Shown: positions 1-9,739 of the stretch, in pieces
Layout: every line of letters starts with the position of its first letter
Numbering within the stretch: position 1 is the first letter of the stretch
The notes under the pieces: generated by a model
What the model was told of the DNA's origin: nothing
The model's database searches: none
Seen by the model: only the letters and a program-made list of their open reading frames with translations
Translations under genes and position numbers: made by a program
NCBI GenBank assembly: GCA_958009055.1
Contig: OY253661.1
Location: 248,001 to 312,000, forward strand
Length of the DNA: 64,000 nucleotides
Reading direction: 5' to 3'
Origin: Choricystis sp. odSpoLacu1
Taxonomy: Eukaryota > Chlorophyta > Trebouxiophyceae

Positions 1-1475
1 GGGGGTGGTGCGGAACGCGTACGCCGCCGCGCGGCGTGCCGGCGCCGCTGCCGGCCGCCGAGCCACGCGCCGACCCGCGGGCCGACCCGTCGCGAGGCGG
101 GGGCGCCGCAAACCCCAGCTGGCGGCGCACTGCCATGGACATGCGGGGGCCGTCGCCGTCGCGGTGGGGGCCGAAACGGGAGGCGGCAGCCGCGAGCGGC
201 GTGGCGGCGCCGCTCGCGCCACCGGCCGACGCCGCAGGCGACCCGGGCGCGCTGTCCAGGGCCCGCCCAAAGGGGGACCCAGCGCCCGGGCAGGAGCAGC
301 CGCCCGAGGAGTAGCCACCGCCACCGTGGGCGGCGCAGGGGGAGGCCGGGTCGGAGCGCGCAGACGAGGGCGTGGCACGCCCCGACGCGGCACCCGACCC
401 ACCTCCACTCACCCCCGTGCGCAGCGGGCGCAGTGGGGGCGCCCGCCCCGCCAGCAGGGCGGCCGCTGCGGCCGCCAGGTCCCCTCCCTCCGGGTCGGCC
501 GCCAGGCACTGCAGCTTGTCAGTGCGCACCGCGTCCGCGTCGGCGGCCGACCACTCGTGCGTGGGGGCGCGCAGCTCGGCGGGCGCGTGCGCAAAGAAGC
601 ACACCCGCCGCCCACAGGCGGCGCCTTCAGCGCACGGCCGGGTGCGGTAGCGGGCGGGGTGGAGGTGGCGTTCGTACACGCCGTGCGCAAAGGGGCAACC
701 GTCGCCCAGGAGGCACAGACCGTGGCGGTAGTCGGGGCACGGGTCGGGCACGTACCGCCGCGCGCGCGGGTCGCGCCGCCTCGCGTTCTCGTGGGGGTGG
801 GCGTAGGGGCACGCGTCCCAGGGGTGGGTGGACTTGACTGCGCAGGGCGTGATCTGTGGGGGAGGGTGTGGGAGGGTGGGTGAGTCGGCCTCCGTTCTCC
901 GTCGCTCGCCCTATAAGTGGGAAAAAGCGGGCACGGCCGGCGTGTGTTTGGTGTGGTGTGGTGTGGTCGCGTCGGCGTCTCCCCGGTCTTCGGCGGCGTC
1001 TAAATAAAGCGGTGAGCGGGCACGACCGGCGTTGAGGACGCGGCATTCGCCCCCCCTCGCTCCCGCCTGCGCCGCATTTCCACCCGCTGCCAGCCCCGTC
1101 AGCCAGCTACAGCACTCTCACGTCCATACAAGCGGGAGGTACACGGTGTGGCGGGTGGCAAGGTGGCGCACGGGGGGCGGCCAAACGGGGTTGCGGTTGG
1201 CCGGTTTTGGCTAGTTTGCCGCCCACCGTCTCACCCTCTCTCCACCTCTTCCACCCTCTCACCTTGAAGTTGAACATGCGGAATTCGTCGGACGTGGTGT
1301 CCAGCTCGCCGCCGACGGAGACGGTGGCCTGGGGGAGGGAGGGCGGCATGTCAACACCGCTGTTCCGAATTTGTACAGGTCGCTGTTTGACTCGCCACAC
1401 CACAATTGCACTCACCCACGCGCCCGTGCTCCAGCCGGGGAAGCCGTACACTTGAGTGGAGGCTGGCACCTCCAT
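1..1475 (-). CDS. Plant-type tandem CCCH zinc-finger protein (3' end outside window)
   Basis: Predicted cytoplasmic or nuclear RNA-binding regulator of the plant RR-TZF type. Three exons join in phase: 1475-1416, 1328-1263 and 853-1 (reading leftward), with GTGAGT or GTGAGA donors and CCCAG or CACAG acceptors. Exon 2 holds the family signature SDEFRMFNFK that precedes the fingers. Exon 3 has a first, arginine-rich half finger (CAVKSTHPWDACPYAH, then ENARRRDPR), then YVPDPCPDY, a finger ending CPFAHGVYE, the linker HLHPARYRTRPC and a second finger ending CFFAHAPAELR. This order is diagnostic of plant CCCH regulators that bind AU-rich mRNA. The rest is low-complexity Ser/Ala/Gly and still open at the window edge, so the stop codon is not seen. 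It shares a 194-bp divergent promoter with the LRR gene. Confidence 0.88.
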
Positions 1476-1622
1476 TGTGGAGGAGGGGGGGGAGGGTCGT
1501 GGAGAGGGAAGAAAGAGGAGTTGCAAGATTTGGCCCGCAAAAGTGCGGAGTGACGAGCTTTTCTTCACACTCTCTCTCCCTCTCCGAGAGAGAACACGAC
1601 CCGCTGTGTGTGAAACCACACC

Positions 1623-1663
<41 letters not shown>

Positions 1664-1669
1664 ATCATC
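1476..1669. promoter_or_regulatory. Divergent promoter with a (CA)n tract
   Basis: 194 bp between the start codons of the CCCH gene (leftward) and the LRR gene (rightward). It holds a CT-rich stretch with GAGAG and a perfect CA dinucleotide tract at about 1628-1662, directly before the LRR start codon. It must carry both core promoters and 5' leaders. No TATA box is obvious. Confidence 0.5.
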
Positions 1670-4600
1670 ATGGCCCGCCCCGGCCGCCAGCGCCGCCCCG
1701 CCCGCGCCGCATGCCCCGCGTCCGTGTCCCTTGCAGTCGCGCTGCTGGCCGCCCTGGGCGCGCGCCCCGTGCTGGGGGGGGCGACCGCCCCCCCCGGCTC
1801 CCCCAACATGGGGTGCTGGCGCAATCCCGAGTCTGGCGTCGCAGCGCGGTGCACCGCGCGGTTCGACCTGGGCACGCGCGAGCGCGCGGTCTACTCATTC
1901 TCGATTCCGCCGCGCGGCGTCGACAACGAGGCGTACGACGTTGAGGTGGAGCTGACGCCGGAGGAGGGCAATGCTGATCTGTGAGTCGTGTGGTGGTTGA
2001 GTGGGGAGGGGAGGAGAGGGGAGGGCGGGGAGGGAGGCTGCGCCGCGCGGCGCGCACACATGCCGCTGGGAGCAGCCCCCCGCGCGCTCGCTCCAGCATT
2101 GCCACACGCGCATCGCTGCAGCCACACGCCGTACCCTGTCTCGCGCTGACGGTGAGCGGGGGTGGGCGAGGCTGGCGCGTGCGGGCGAGGGAAAGAGAGG
2201 CGGCTCCGCTCTCCTCCCATCACATCGCACGGTGGGCCGAACGCGGGAAGCGAGCGTGCCGCCCCGCGTGCCTCGATTCGCCTAGGACACAGGCCACGAC
2301 GCGGGGCTTGTGTGTGTGACCGGCTTGGTGTGGGTGGGGAGGGGAGAGTGGGCGGCGAGAGGGCGGGACGGCGGCGGCCCTCTCTCTCGGGCAGCGCGCT
2401 TGCCTGCAGCTAGGCGTCCGCAGGCGAGCCACTCTTCAGAGCGTGTTTTCGGAAGGGGGGGCGTGTGGAGCCGCGCGCCCGGCTCCCGCCCCCCCGTCCC
2501 ACCCACTCAACAAACGCACACACACACACCCTCTGAGCCCGCCGACACACACACCCTCCTTTCCCCACACCCAAAACCTTTGCAGCTACATCGCCCCCCC
2601 CCCCCGACACGCACGCCCCCCTCCTCGCCTCCACCCGCACCGTGGGCAGGGACACCGCCTACCTGCCTCGCTCCTCTCTGATCGCGGGGCGGTACGAAAT
2701 CGCGGCCGTGGGGGCCAGCGCGGCGCGCGCGCGCGGGTCCGCCGTCGTCACGTTTGTGGAGCGGGCGCGGGCGATGCCGGCCAAGGAGGCGGGGGCGGTC
2801 AAGGAGGTAAGTGAGGATAGTAGATTTGAGAGACAGGGCAAACGGAAACAGAGGGCGTGCGGTGCGAGGCGGCGGCGGCGGCGGCGAGCGTTTTTTCAAC
2901 AGAGACATGCGGCGGCTCGTCCTCGACCTCGACCAACCCTCTCCCCTCCCTCTTTCCCTCCTCAGTTCATGGCCGCCTGCTGCCCAGCCACCGACCTGCC
3001 CTGCGCCACCGTCACCGCGCCCCCGCCCTCCACCCTGGCGGACGCGGCGGTGGGGGTGGAGCCCGACCTGTGTGCTGCGCTGGGCGTCGTGTGTGCGCGG
3101 TGAGTGTGTGATTTTTGGGGTGGGGCACTCGCTTTCCTTCTCTCTTCTTTCGCGGTGACGATCAACCATATTTTGCCGAACTGAGAAGCCGCACACACAA
3201 ATCGTGCGGTCCTTGCGTGCTGACAAACTTTTCCTAATTTCCCAATTATTAAACCGAGCGAAAAGAGAAATGAAAAACTGCGGCCGGGTGTGGCGACGAC
3301 GAAACACTCAACCCCAAACCCCACACTGACCCCCTTCCCTCCTTTTCCATCAGCAACGGCACCCTGCTCGAGCTCAACCTGGCCCGCACCGGCCTCGCCT
3401 GCGACGCCGCCCCCGCCCTGCGGGCCCTGGCGGCCGCAACGCCCACCCTGACCGCGCTCGACCTTTCAGGCAACGCGCTGGGCGGCGGGATTGGAGCCGC
3501 GCTCTCTGCCGCCGCTGCCGCCCCCTCCCTGGCCCACGTCGACCTGTCTGCCACCGGTCTTGGCGGGTCGTTGGATGCCGGCCCCGACGGCGGCGTGTGT
3601 GCCCTGGCTGCTACAAGGGCGCTGCGCTCCATCGCCCTTGTCGGCGCGGGTGTCGTCGGCCCGCTGCCTGCGTGCCTGGCCGCCGCCCCCGGCCTCCAAG
3701 CCCTGCACGCCGACTTGAACGACCTGGAGGGTGATCTGCCTCCCCTGGCCTCCACGCTGGCCTATCTGACCCTGTCCCGGGCGCGGTCTGACATCCCTGC
3801 CTCAAAACTGCTCGCAACCGACGCGCCGCCGCGCGGCGGCGTCACCGGCAGCCTGCCCTCGTCCCTGCCTTCTTCTCTTGTCCTGCTGGACGCCACCGCC
3901 AACTCGTTGACGGGCGACCTGCCGGGCACGCTGCCGGGTGGGTTGGCAGAGCTGCGGGTGGGTGGCAACGCGCTGACGGGAGAGCTGCTTGCAGCCTACG
4001 GTGCCGCCTCCTCCCTCACCGTGCTCGACATCGGCGGCAACCCCAACATGACGGGCGGCCTGCCTCCATCCGTGGCGGCCGCCCCCAAACTGGAGCTGCT
4101 GGATGTGGCGGGGTGTGGGTTGTCCGGCCCCCTGCCCAAATCCTGGTCTTCCTCTCTCACCACGCTGCACCTCGCGCGCAACGGCTTCGAGGGCGCCCTC
4201 CCCGCGTCTCTCGCGTCCTTGCCTTCCCTCATCGTGCTGGACGCCTCCTCCAACCGGCTGGCGGGGGCGTTGACCGCGTTTGCCGACGGCGTGCCGACGG
4301 TCGGGTCGCGGTTGCGCTCGCTGTCGCTCGCCGACAACGCGTTTGGCGGAGGCGTGCCTCTGGCCTCGTTGTCCGGCATGGGCCGCATCGCTGCCTTTGC
4401 GGGGGTGCCCCCTCCTGCCCACCCGCCGACCGCGGCCGATCGCGCCGCATCGCTCGCCCCCTCCCACTTTGATGTGTCCTCCAACCCGGGGCTGGGGGGC
4501 GCCTTCCCCGCCTGGCTGGTGGACGCGGTGGCGCGGACGGGGCGGGACGGGGTGTCGGTGGCCACGCTCGGCGTGCCGCTGACGTGCCCCGGGGTTCCCC

Positions 4601-4959
4601 TCACACTGCCGCGCGCGCCGCCGCCGCACGCGCTCTCCGACCTCACCTGCACCCCGCCCGGCGGCGGGGACGCCGTCGCCATCGCCTCCCTGGTGCGCGT
4701 GACGGGCGCGGCCACCGCCGCCGGCGCCCCGCACGCGGTGGCGGCGGCACTCGTCGGTGTCCTGGCGTCTGCCGGCGTGGCCGCCGCTGCCCTCATCCTC
4801 CACCGCCGCCGCCGGTCCATCACGCCGTCCCGCTCCTTCTCCCGGTTCCCGGAGCCTGCCTCCCCATCCGCGGGCGCGTGCGCCGCGCTGCGGGTGGCGG
4901 GCCCCGGGGATGCGAGCAAGGTGGCGCCGCGGCGGGTGGGCAGTGGGGGGAGTGTGTGA
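1670..4959 (+). CDS. Leucine-rich repeat single-pass membrane protein
   Basis: An extracytoplasmic LRR protein without a kinase domain. The start at 1670 gives an Arg-rich n-region and a hydrophobic core (SVSLAVALLAALGARPVLGG), a good signal peptide. Exons read as 1670-1980, about 2650-2806, 2966-3099 and 3354-4959. The last three junctions are in phase with GT/AG sites. The first intron could be one 669-bp intron, which is in phase, or contain a small extra exon near 2097-2151. The last exon has about ten LRR units of the plant receptor type (LDLSGNALGG, LDASSNRLAG, LSLADNAFGG, FDVSSNPGLGG). Near the C-terminus a helix (AVAAALVGVLASAGVAAAALIL) is followed by RRRR and a short cytoplasmic tail. 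The ligand is unknown. Cell-surface recognition or wall contact is inference. Confidence 0.8.
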
Positions 4960-5288
4960 GAGAGAGAGAAAAACGTGGGGGGAGATTCCAAGCTCCCTCC
5001 CCTTTCGTGCTTTTCCGCGGGGACGGGGATACGCACTGCGTCTGCTGGCGCGAGTGCCCAGTCCTCTGGTCCCCGTGTTTAGTCAGTCTTTTTCTGGGCG
5101 TGCTTTCTCGCCTTTCTAAACCCCTAAACCTGTTTTCCATCCAGCCACCCTCCCTCACCCCCATTATTTTTCGCACTGGTGCAGAGAGAGAGAGAGAGAG
5201 AGAGAGAGAACTTGCAACACTCACACAAAACGTGAAACGATCCAAACAAAAAAGCCGCAAACTCTCTCTCCCCACCCACTCACTTTTC
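4960..5288. other. Intergenic, tail-to-tail, with (GA)n microsatellite
   Basis: 329 bp between the stops of two converging genes. A (GA)13-14 tract lies at about 5183-5209. The rest is T/C-rich and probably both 3' UTRs. No gene seen. Confidence 0.5.
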
Positions 5289-5555
5289 TCACTCACCCTC
5301 CTCCTCCGCCTTCAGACTCGGGTGGTCCTTGGGCACCACCACCGGCCGCCTGTTGGTCTCCGATTCGGGCGCAAACCGGTCCCACCCTTCGGCCGCGATG
5401 CGCTCTGTGCGCTCGCGCTCGCGCCGCTCGCGCACCAGGCGCAACCGCTCCAGGTTGATGGCGGCGGCTTCAGCGTCGGCTTTGCGCTGTTTGGCTGATT
5501 TGCGGGGCTCGGTCGGGGCGGCGCCAGCGGCGGCGGCGGCGGGAGCGTCGCCGTT

Positions 5556-5594
<39 letters not shown>

Positions 5595-5941
5595 ATCATC
5601 CGACGAGGACGACGGCATCAGCCCCGCGCGCGGATTCTGGCCGCGCGGGCCAGAGTCGTCAGAGTCGGAGTCGGAGGGTGGCAGCAGGCCCGCGGTCGCT
5701 GGTTGGCGAGCTGTGTGGGGAAGGAGGGGGGGAGGCAGGTCGGCTGGTGTTGCTCCCGTCAAACGCGGCGCCACGCCCCCCGTCAAACACTCGCTCTGGA
5801 CACATCCCGCAATCTTAAACACTCACCCATCTCCTCGCCCGACGCGCTGCCGTCCTCGCTGTCGCTATCGGGGGGCGGCTCGTCGCGCTCGCCGCGCGGG
5901 GGGCCGCCCCTGCCGCGGCCACGGCCACGGCCACGAGCCAT
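5289..5941 (-). CDS. PDAP1/HASPP28-like casein-kinase-substrate phosphoprotein
   Basis: Small, highly charged protein of the 28-kDa heat- and acid-stable phosphoprotein family. Exon 1 (5941-5827) encodes the family-style start MARGRGRGRGRGG and an acidic Ser-rich stretch (DSDSEDGSASGEE). The intron has a GTGAGT donor and a CACAG acceptor and joins exon 2 (5710-5289) in phase. Exon 2 has another acidic Ser tract (SDSDSDDSG), GQNPRAG where the family has an ENPN motif, a run of about ten Asp, and a basic C-terminal helix (NLERLRLVRERRERER) matching the conserved LxRLxxIRxxRE region. The acidic Ser tracts are likely CK2 sites. The function of the family is poorly known. Confidence 0.65.
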
Positions 5942-6227
5942 TGGGGGAAAGTGGGAGTGGGAGTGGGAGTGGGAGTGTGTGTGTGCGAGGGCGCGGCCTG
6001 CCAGGCACGGGCAGGACGGCGGGGAGCAAACAAACGAAAGCAGCGTCGGTTTTGCAAATGGAATGAAGAAAAACACACTCGCGCAAAAGAGAAACGGCCT
6101 CGTGGCCTCGTGGCCGCCACTCTCTCCCCTCGCACGCACACGCACCGACCTGCTGCCAAAAACAGGGTCCGCGCGTGTTCCCAGGCAGCCGGCAGGCCGC
6201 CAGAGAGACACAGGGGAAACCAAAGCG
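5942..6227. promoter_or_regulatory. Divergent promoter with GTGGGA tandem repeat
   Basis: 286 bp between the PDAP1-like and sirtuin-like start codons. A GTGGGA hexamer is repeated about five times from 5949, grading into TG repeats. The rest is mixed sequence. It should contain both promoters and leaders. Confidence 0.4.
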
Positions 6228-7680
6228 ATGGCGCACGACGACCCGTCGAGCGGTCGCCGTCTCCTGCGCAAGCGGCGACGGGACAGGTGAGGCAGTTTGA
6301 TGTGTGTGTGTGTGTGTGTGGCTGTTGACGTTGCCACGCAGGCAGGTGTATCAACCTTCCTCCTCACCACCCCCCCAGCCCCAAACCAGACGCCCTCGCC
6401 ACCCTGCTCGCCGCTGCCCCTACCCTCCGCTCCATCGTCGTCGTGTCTGGGTCCGGCCTGTCCGCCTCTGCCGGCCTGGCCACTTTTTCCACCCCGGGCG
6501 GCTTGTACGAGCGCGCCGCGCGCTCCGCCCGCCTCGCAGACGGCAAAGCCCTCTTCACGTGGGCCTTCTACGCCCGCCGCAGGCACGACGCGCTGGCCTT
6601 CCTGGCCGACGTGGTGGACGAGGTGGGGAGGGGGGCGCCCACGGCTGCGCACGTGGCGCTCGCAGATCTTGCGCGCGCGGGTGTGCTGCGGAGGCACTAC
6701 ACTTTGAATGTGGACGGCCTGGCCGCCGCGGCGGGCATGAGCACGTGGCACCCGGAGACGTGCCCTGATGGTATGAGTGTGGGTGTTGGGGGAGGAGGAG
6801 AGAGTTATTTTCGAACCTCCCAAAACCATGCCTCACAACCCACCCTCCTTCACTCTCAGGCATCACCATCGAACTGCACGGCAACGCGCGCGACGCCGTC
6901 TGCCCCACGTGCGAGGGCGTGCTGTCCCCCGCCCCCCCCTCCGCGCTCGCCGCGTGGCGTGCGCGCACCGACGCGCCGTGCCCCGCCTGCACCTCCCCTC
7001 TGCGCCCCCGCGTCATGCTGTACGAGGATGCAGAGGGGGATGCCATCACCCACCCCGACGTCCTGGAAGCGTTGGAGGATGACGTGGCGGCCGCCGACGC
7101 GGTGGTGTGGGTCGGCCTGTCGTTTGAACAGTCGGCGACGACAGCCTACTTTCGCCGCGCGAGGGCCGCCATCGCTGCAGCTGGGCGCACCGACACCACG
7201 CTCATCGCCCTCGTCAACCCGTGCGATGACGCCCTGTTCAACCTGGTGTCGGCCGTCGCCAACGCGGGGCCCCTGGCTGACGCCCTGCTGGACGTGAGGG
7301 CGGCCGCGGACGCGGTGCTGCCTGCGCTGGCGGAGTGTGTGGTGGCGTCGGGTCCACCTCCTGCCTGTGCCAAGCCAGAGGAGGAGGTGGAAAGGGAGGC
7401 GGGGCCAGGCGTGAGCGAGCGCGCTGCCGCTGCTGCCGACGTCCCCGGTGGCGCGGCCTCCCTGTTTCCGCCCGCCGTGACCAACTATGGGGTGGATGAT
7501 GGCGACGCGGACGCTGCAGATGGTGGCGAGGCGGACGCCAAGCCGTCGACGCTGACGGCAGAGAGCGCGGAAGAAGAGGAAAGGATGCCACCGCCGCCGC
7601 CACCGCCGCCACCACCGCCGCCACCACCACCGCCACCACCGCCGCCACCATTCACACTGACGGCGTCGCCGGGGGAGTGA
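6228..7680 (+). CDS. Sirtuin-like NAD-dependent deacylase with polyproline tail
   Basis: Sir2-family Rossmann protein. Exons 6228-6286, 6379-6770 and 6860-7680 join in phase with GTGAGG and GTATGA donors. Motifs in order: VVSGSGLSASAGLATF (the GAGxS NAD loop), TLNVDGL (for TQNIDGL), ELHGN with the catalytic His, a zinc ribbon CPTC...CPAC, RPRVMLYED (for RPDxVxFGE), VWVGLSFEQSA and ALVNPCDD (for the IN motif). The Gln of TQN is replaced by Leu. About 150 residues of acidic, Ala-rich C-terminal extension follow the core, ending in some 21 consecutive prolines and TLTASPGE. Possible substrates are acylated proteins in nucleus or cytoplasm. The altered loop may shift acyl preference or lower activity, which is inference. 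Confidence 0.78.
7587..7650 (+). repeat. CCG/CCA trinucleotide repeat encoding polyproline
   Basis: A run of CCG and CCA codons in the last exon of the sirtuin-like gene, encoding about 21 prolines. It could be length-variable between strains. Confidence 0.9.
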
Positions 7681-8189
7681 GAGGGCGTGACAGAGAACAG
7701 AACTTTGGGGAAGGGGGAAAGCACTGCAATGTTTTTCTTTTGTTTTGTCTCTGTTTTTCTGCGTTTGAAACACACAACACATGAAAGTCACTCGAAAAAC
7801 TTGTGGGGAAATCGCAGTCAATGAAACCAAGCGCAGGGCGGTGGGGCGAAAGGAAGATTAGGGTGTTGGCGGGAATGGTGTGTTGGTGAGAGCTGGGAGT
7901 TATTGGTGTATTCGTGGGGATGGTGTGTTGTTGGGAGACACTTGTTACGCCTGACCCCATCCTCCAAAAGTCCACCTCCTCCACCTCGCCGCCACACATC
8001 TGGCCCACCGCTCCCCCACACTGTGCCCACGACACGCCACCCATCATTGTTTGACGAACAAAAAGAGTGAAAAGAATTGAAATGGGATTGCTAACAAAAC
8101 GAAAATGATCGCGACGAACAAAAAAAAACCGTTTCACGCCCCCCTCCCCAAAATCATGTCTTGTTTCCCCACCCCTGCTTTAACATTTC
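7681..8189. other. Intergenic, tail-to-tail, with short imperfect repeats
   Basis: 509 bp between converging genes. GC is lower than in the flanking genes. At about 7860-7935 there are two or three imperfect copies of a GGTGTGTTGGTG-like unit spaced some 25-30 bp apart. T-rich stretches fit 3' UTRs. No gene seen. Confidence 0.4.
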
Positions 8190-9531
8190 TCACTCTTTCA
8201 AATAGCTCTGCACCATCTTCACCCCCGTCACCATGCACAGAGTCTGCCACACCCCCAAGAAGGCGCGCGGCACGATGCCCTTGAAGAGGCCGGCCGGGCC
8301 GCGCTCTTTGACGATCGAGCTCCAGATGCCCCCAATCGACAGAGGGGGCTCCCCCGCGTTGGCCCGGGCTTGGGCCTCGATGCGAGCCACCTCGATCGGA
8401 TGGTTCCAGCAGGCCAGCGTGCCGCCGATGACGCCAGCTGCGACCTCCTGCCCCGGCGTCAATCGCGTGTCTGCTGGCGCGTCGGCCCCGTGCGCCACCC
8501 CCTTCACCACGCCGCGCGCCCACTCGGTGAACCCCTGCCTCGACGCCCAGTTGGACATTTGACGCAGCGCGATGGCGTTGCCGCCCGGGTAGAATCCCTT
8601 GACGCCGGAGGAGGCGTAGGTGCGGCGCATCATGGCACCCAACAGTTCTTTTGTGCCGTCCGCGCGCTTGGCCCCCGTGACGGCCGCGGTGACGATGTAG
8701 GTGAGGGGGGCGATGACGACGGTCTGGGCGGCGCCACCGCCGGCGCCGGCGAGGGCGCCGGCCAGGCCTGGGGGTAGGGTGGGGTGGGGGGAAAGGTGTG
8801 AGTTTTTTGTGCGGGCAGGCGCGCGCACACGCTCAACAAACACACGCACGCCTTCAGGGATCGGTCAGCCGATGTGTGAAATCATGGTTCCCCCTCCAAA
8901 AAGGGGGTGTTTTTCAGTTTCAACGAGGAATGGCTGGAATGATTGTTTTCGTCACGCCCCTAGCGTGTGTGCGTTTTGTTTCCACCCCCCTCTCCCCTCC
9001 AACTCACCTGGCGACATGCTGGTGCTCGAAAACGCGTTCAGCAGCCCCTCCTTGGCCACCACCAGGATGAGCCCCTTGGACGCCGACTCGGCCAGCTTGG
9101 CTGTGGTGCCCGCCCAAAACGCGCCGAGCCCGCCGTCGCGGTAGATGGCGGCCACCGCCTCCAGGGTGCCGACGCCCCGGTTGCGACCCAAGTACGTCTT
9201 CCAGACCTGGTGGGGAGGGGGGTGGGAAAGGGGTTGTGGGGGTGAGTGGTGGCGCCGTTAGGGTTTCCGCAGCCGCCCTCGAAAAAAAAACGCAGCAATC
9301 CGTGCCCCTCCCTCCCGTCTCACAGCCTCGGCCCGGCCGAGCCGGTGACCAACACCTCACCTCCAACGGCATGCCCAACGACGCAGCCTCAAAGCACTGC
9401 AGCGACGGCCCCAGCACCGCCGACTGCCAGCCCTTGCCCGCTTCCAGCGCGGCCGCCGCGACGGCTCCGCCGGCGGGGCCGCCGGAGGACCGCCGAGGCG
9501 GCGGCGGGGGGAGGAGGCAGGTGGCATCCAT
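8190..9531 (-). CDS. YHM2: YHM2-type mitochondrial citrate/2-oxoglutarate carrier
   Basis: Inner-membrane mitochondrial carrier. Exons 9531-9361, 9206-9008 and 8767-8190 join in phase (GTGAGG/CCACCAG and GTGAGT/CCCCCAG). The protein, about 315 residues, has the three carrier repeats and sequence specific to the yeast Yhm2 group: TYLGRNRGVGTLEAV, AGTTAKLAESASKG, AGALAGAGGGAAQT, GFYPGGNAIALRQMSNWASR, EVAAGVIGGTLACWNHPIEV and a C-terminal GVWQTLCMVTGVK. In fungi Yhm2 exchanges citrate for oxoglutarate, supports NADPH supply, and was first isolated as a protein bound to mitochondrial DNA. The start codon at 9531 is the only in-frame Met of the first exon. The N-terminus is Pro-rich and short. Confidence 0.85.
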
Positions 9532-9739
9532 GAGTGGCGAGTGTGAACGACGACGCGCGCGAGTCGTGCCCCCGCGGTCGACGCACAAAGAAAACGACGC
9601 GCTGTGTGAAAGGCAAACACAACGGGCCGCATTTCGTTCCCCCGCCGTGCAGGCAGCCGCGGCGCCCGCACCACCGCCCCACTTACCACCAACTGGTTGC
9701 CACAGCTTCCCCACGGGTCTTGGGCTTGCTTTCCCCCCA

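Noticed and set aside
5..883. Long open frame on the plus strand at the left edge
   Set aside because: It is the antisense of the CCCH zinc-finger exon. The minus strand carries clear family motifs, the plus strand only Arg/Gly/Ala low complexity.
1629..1662. Telomere-like or CRISPR-like repeat
   Set aside because: A plain CA dinucleotide microsatellite with no spacers or heptamer units.
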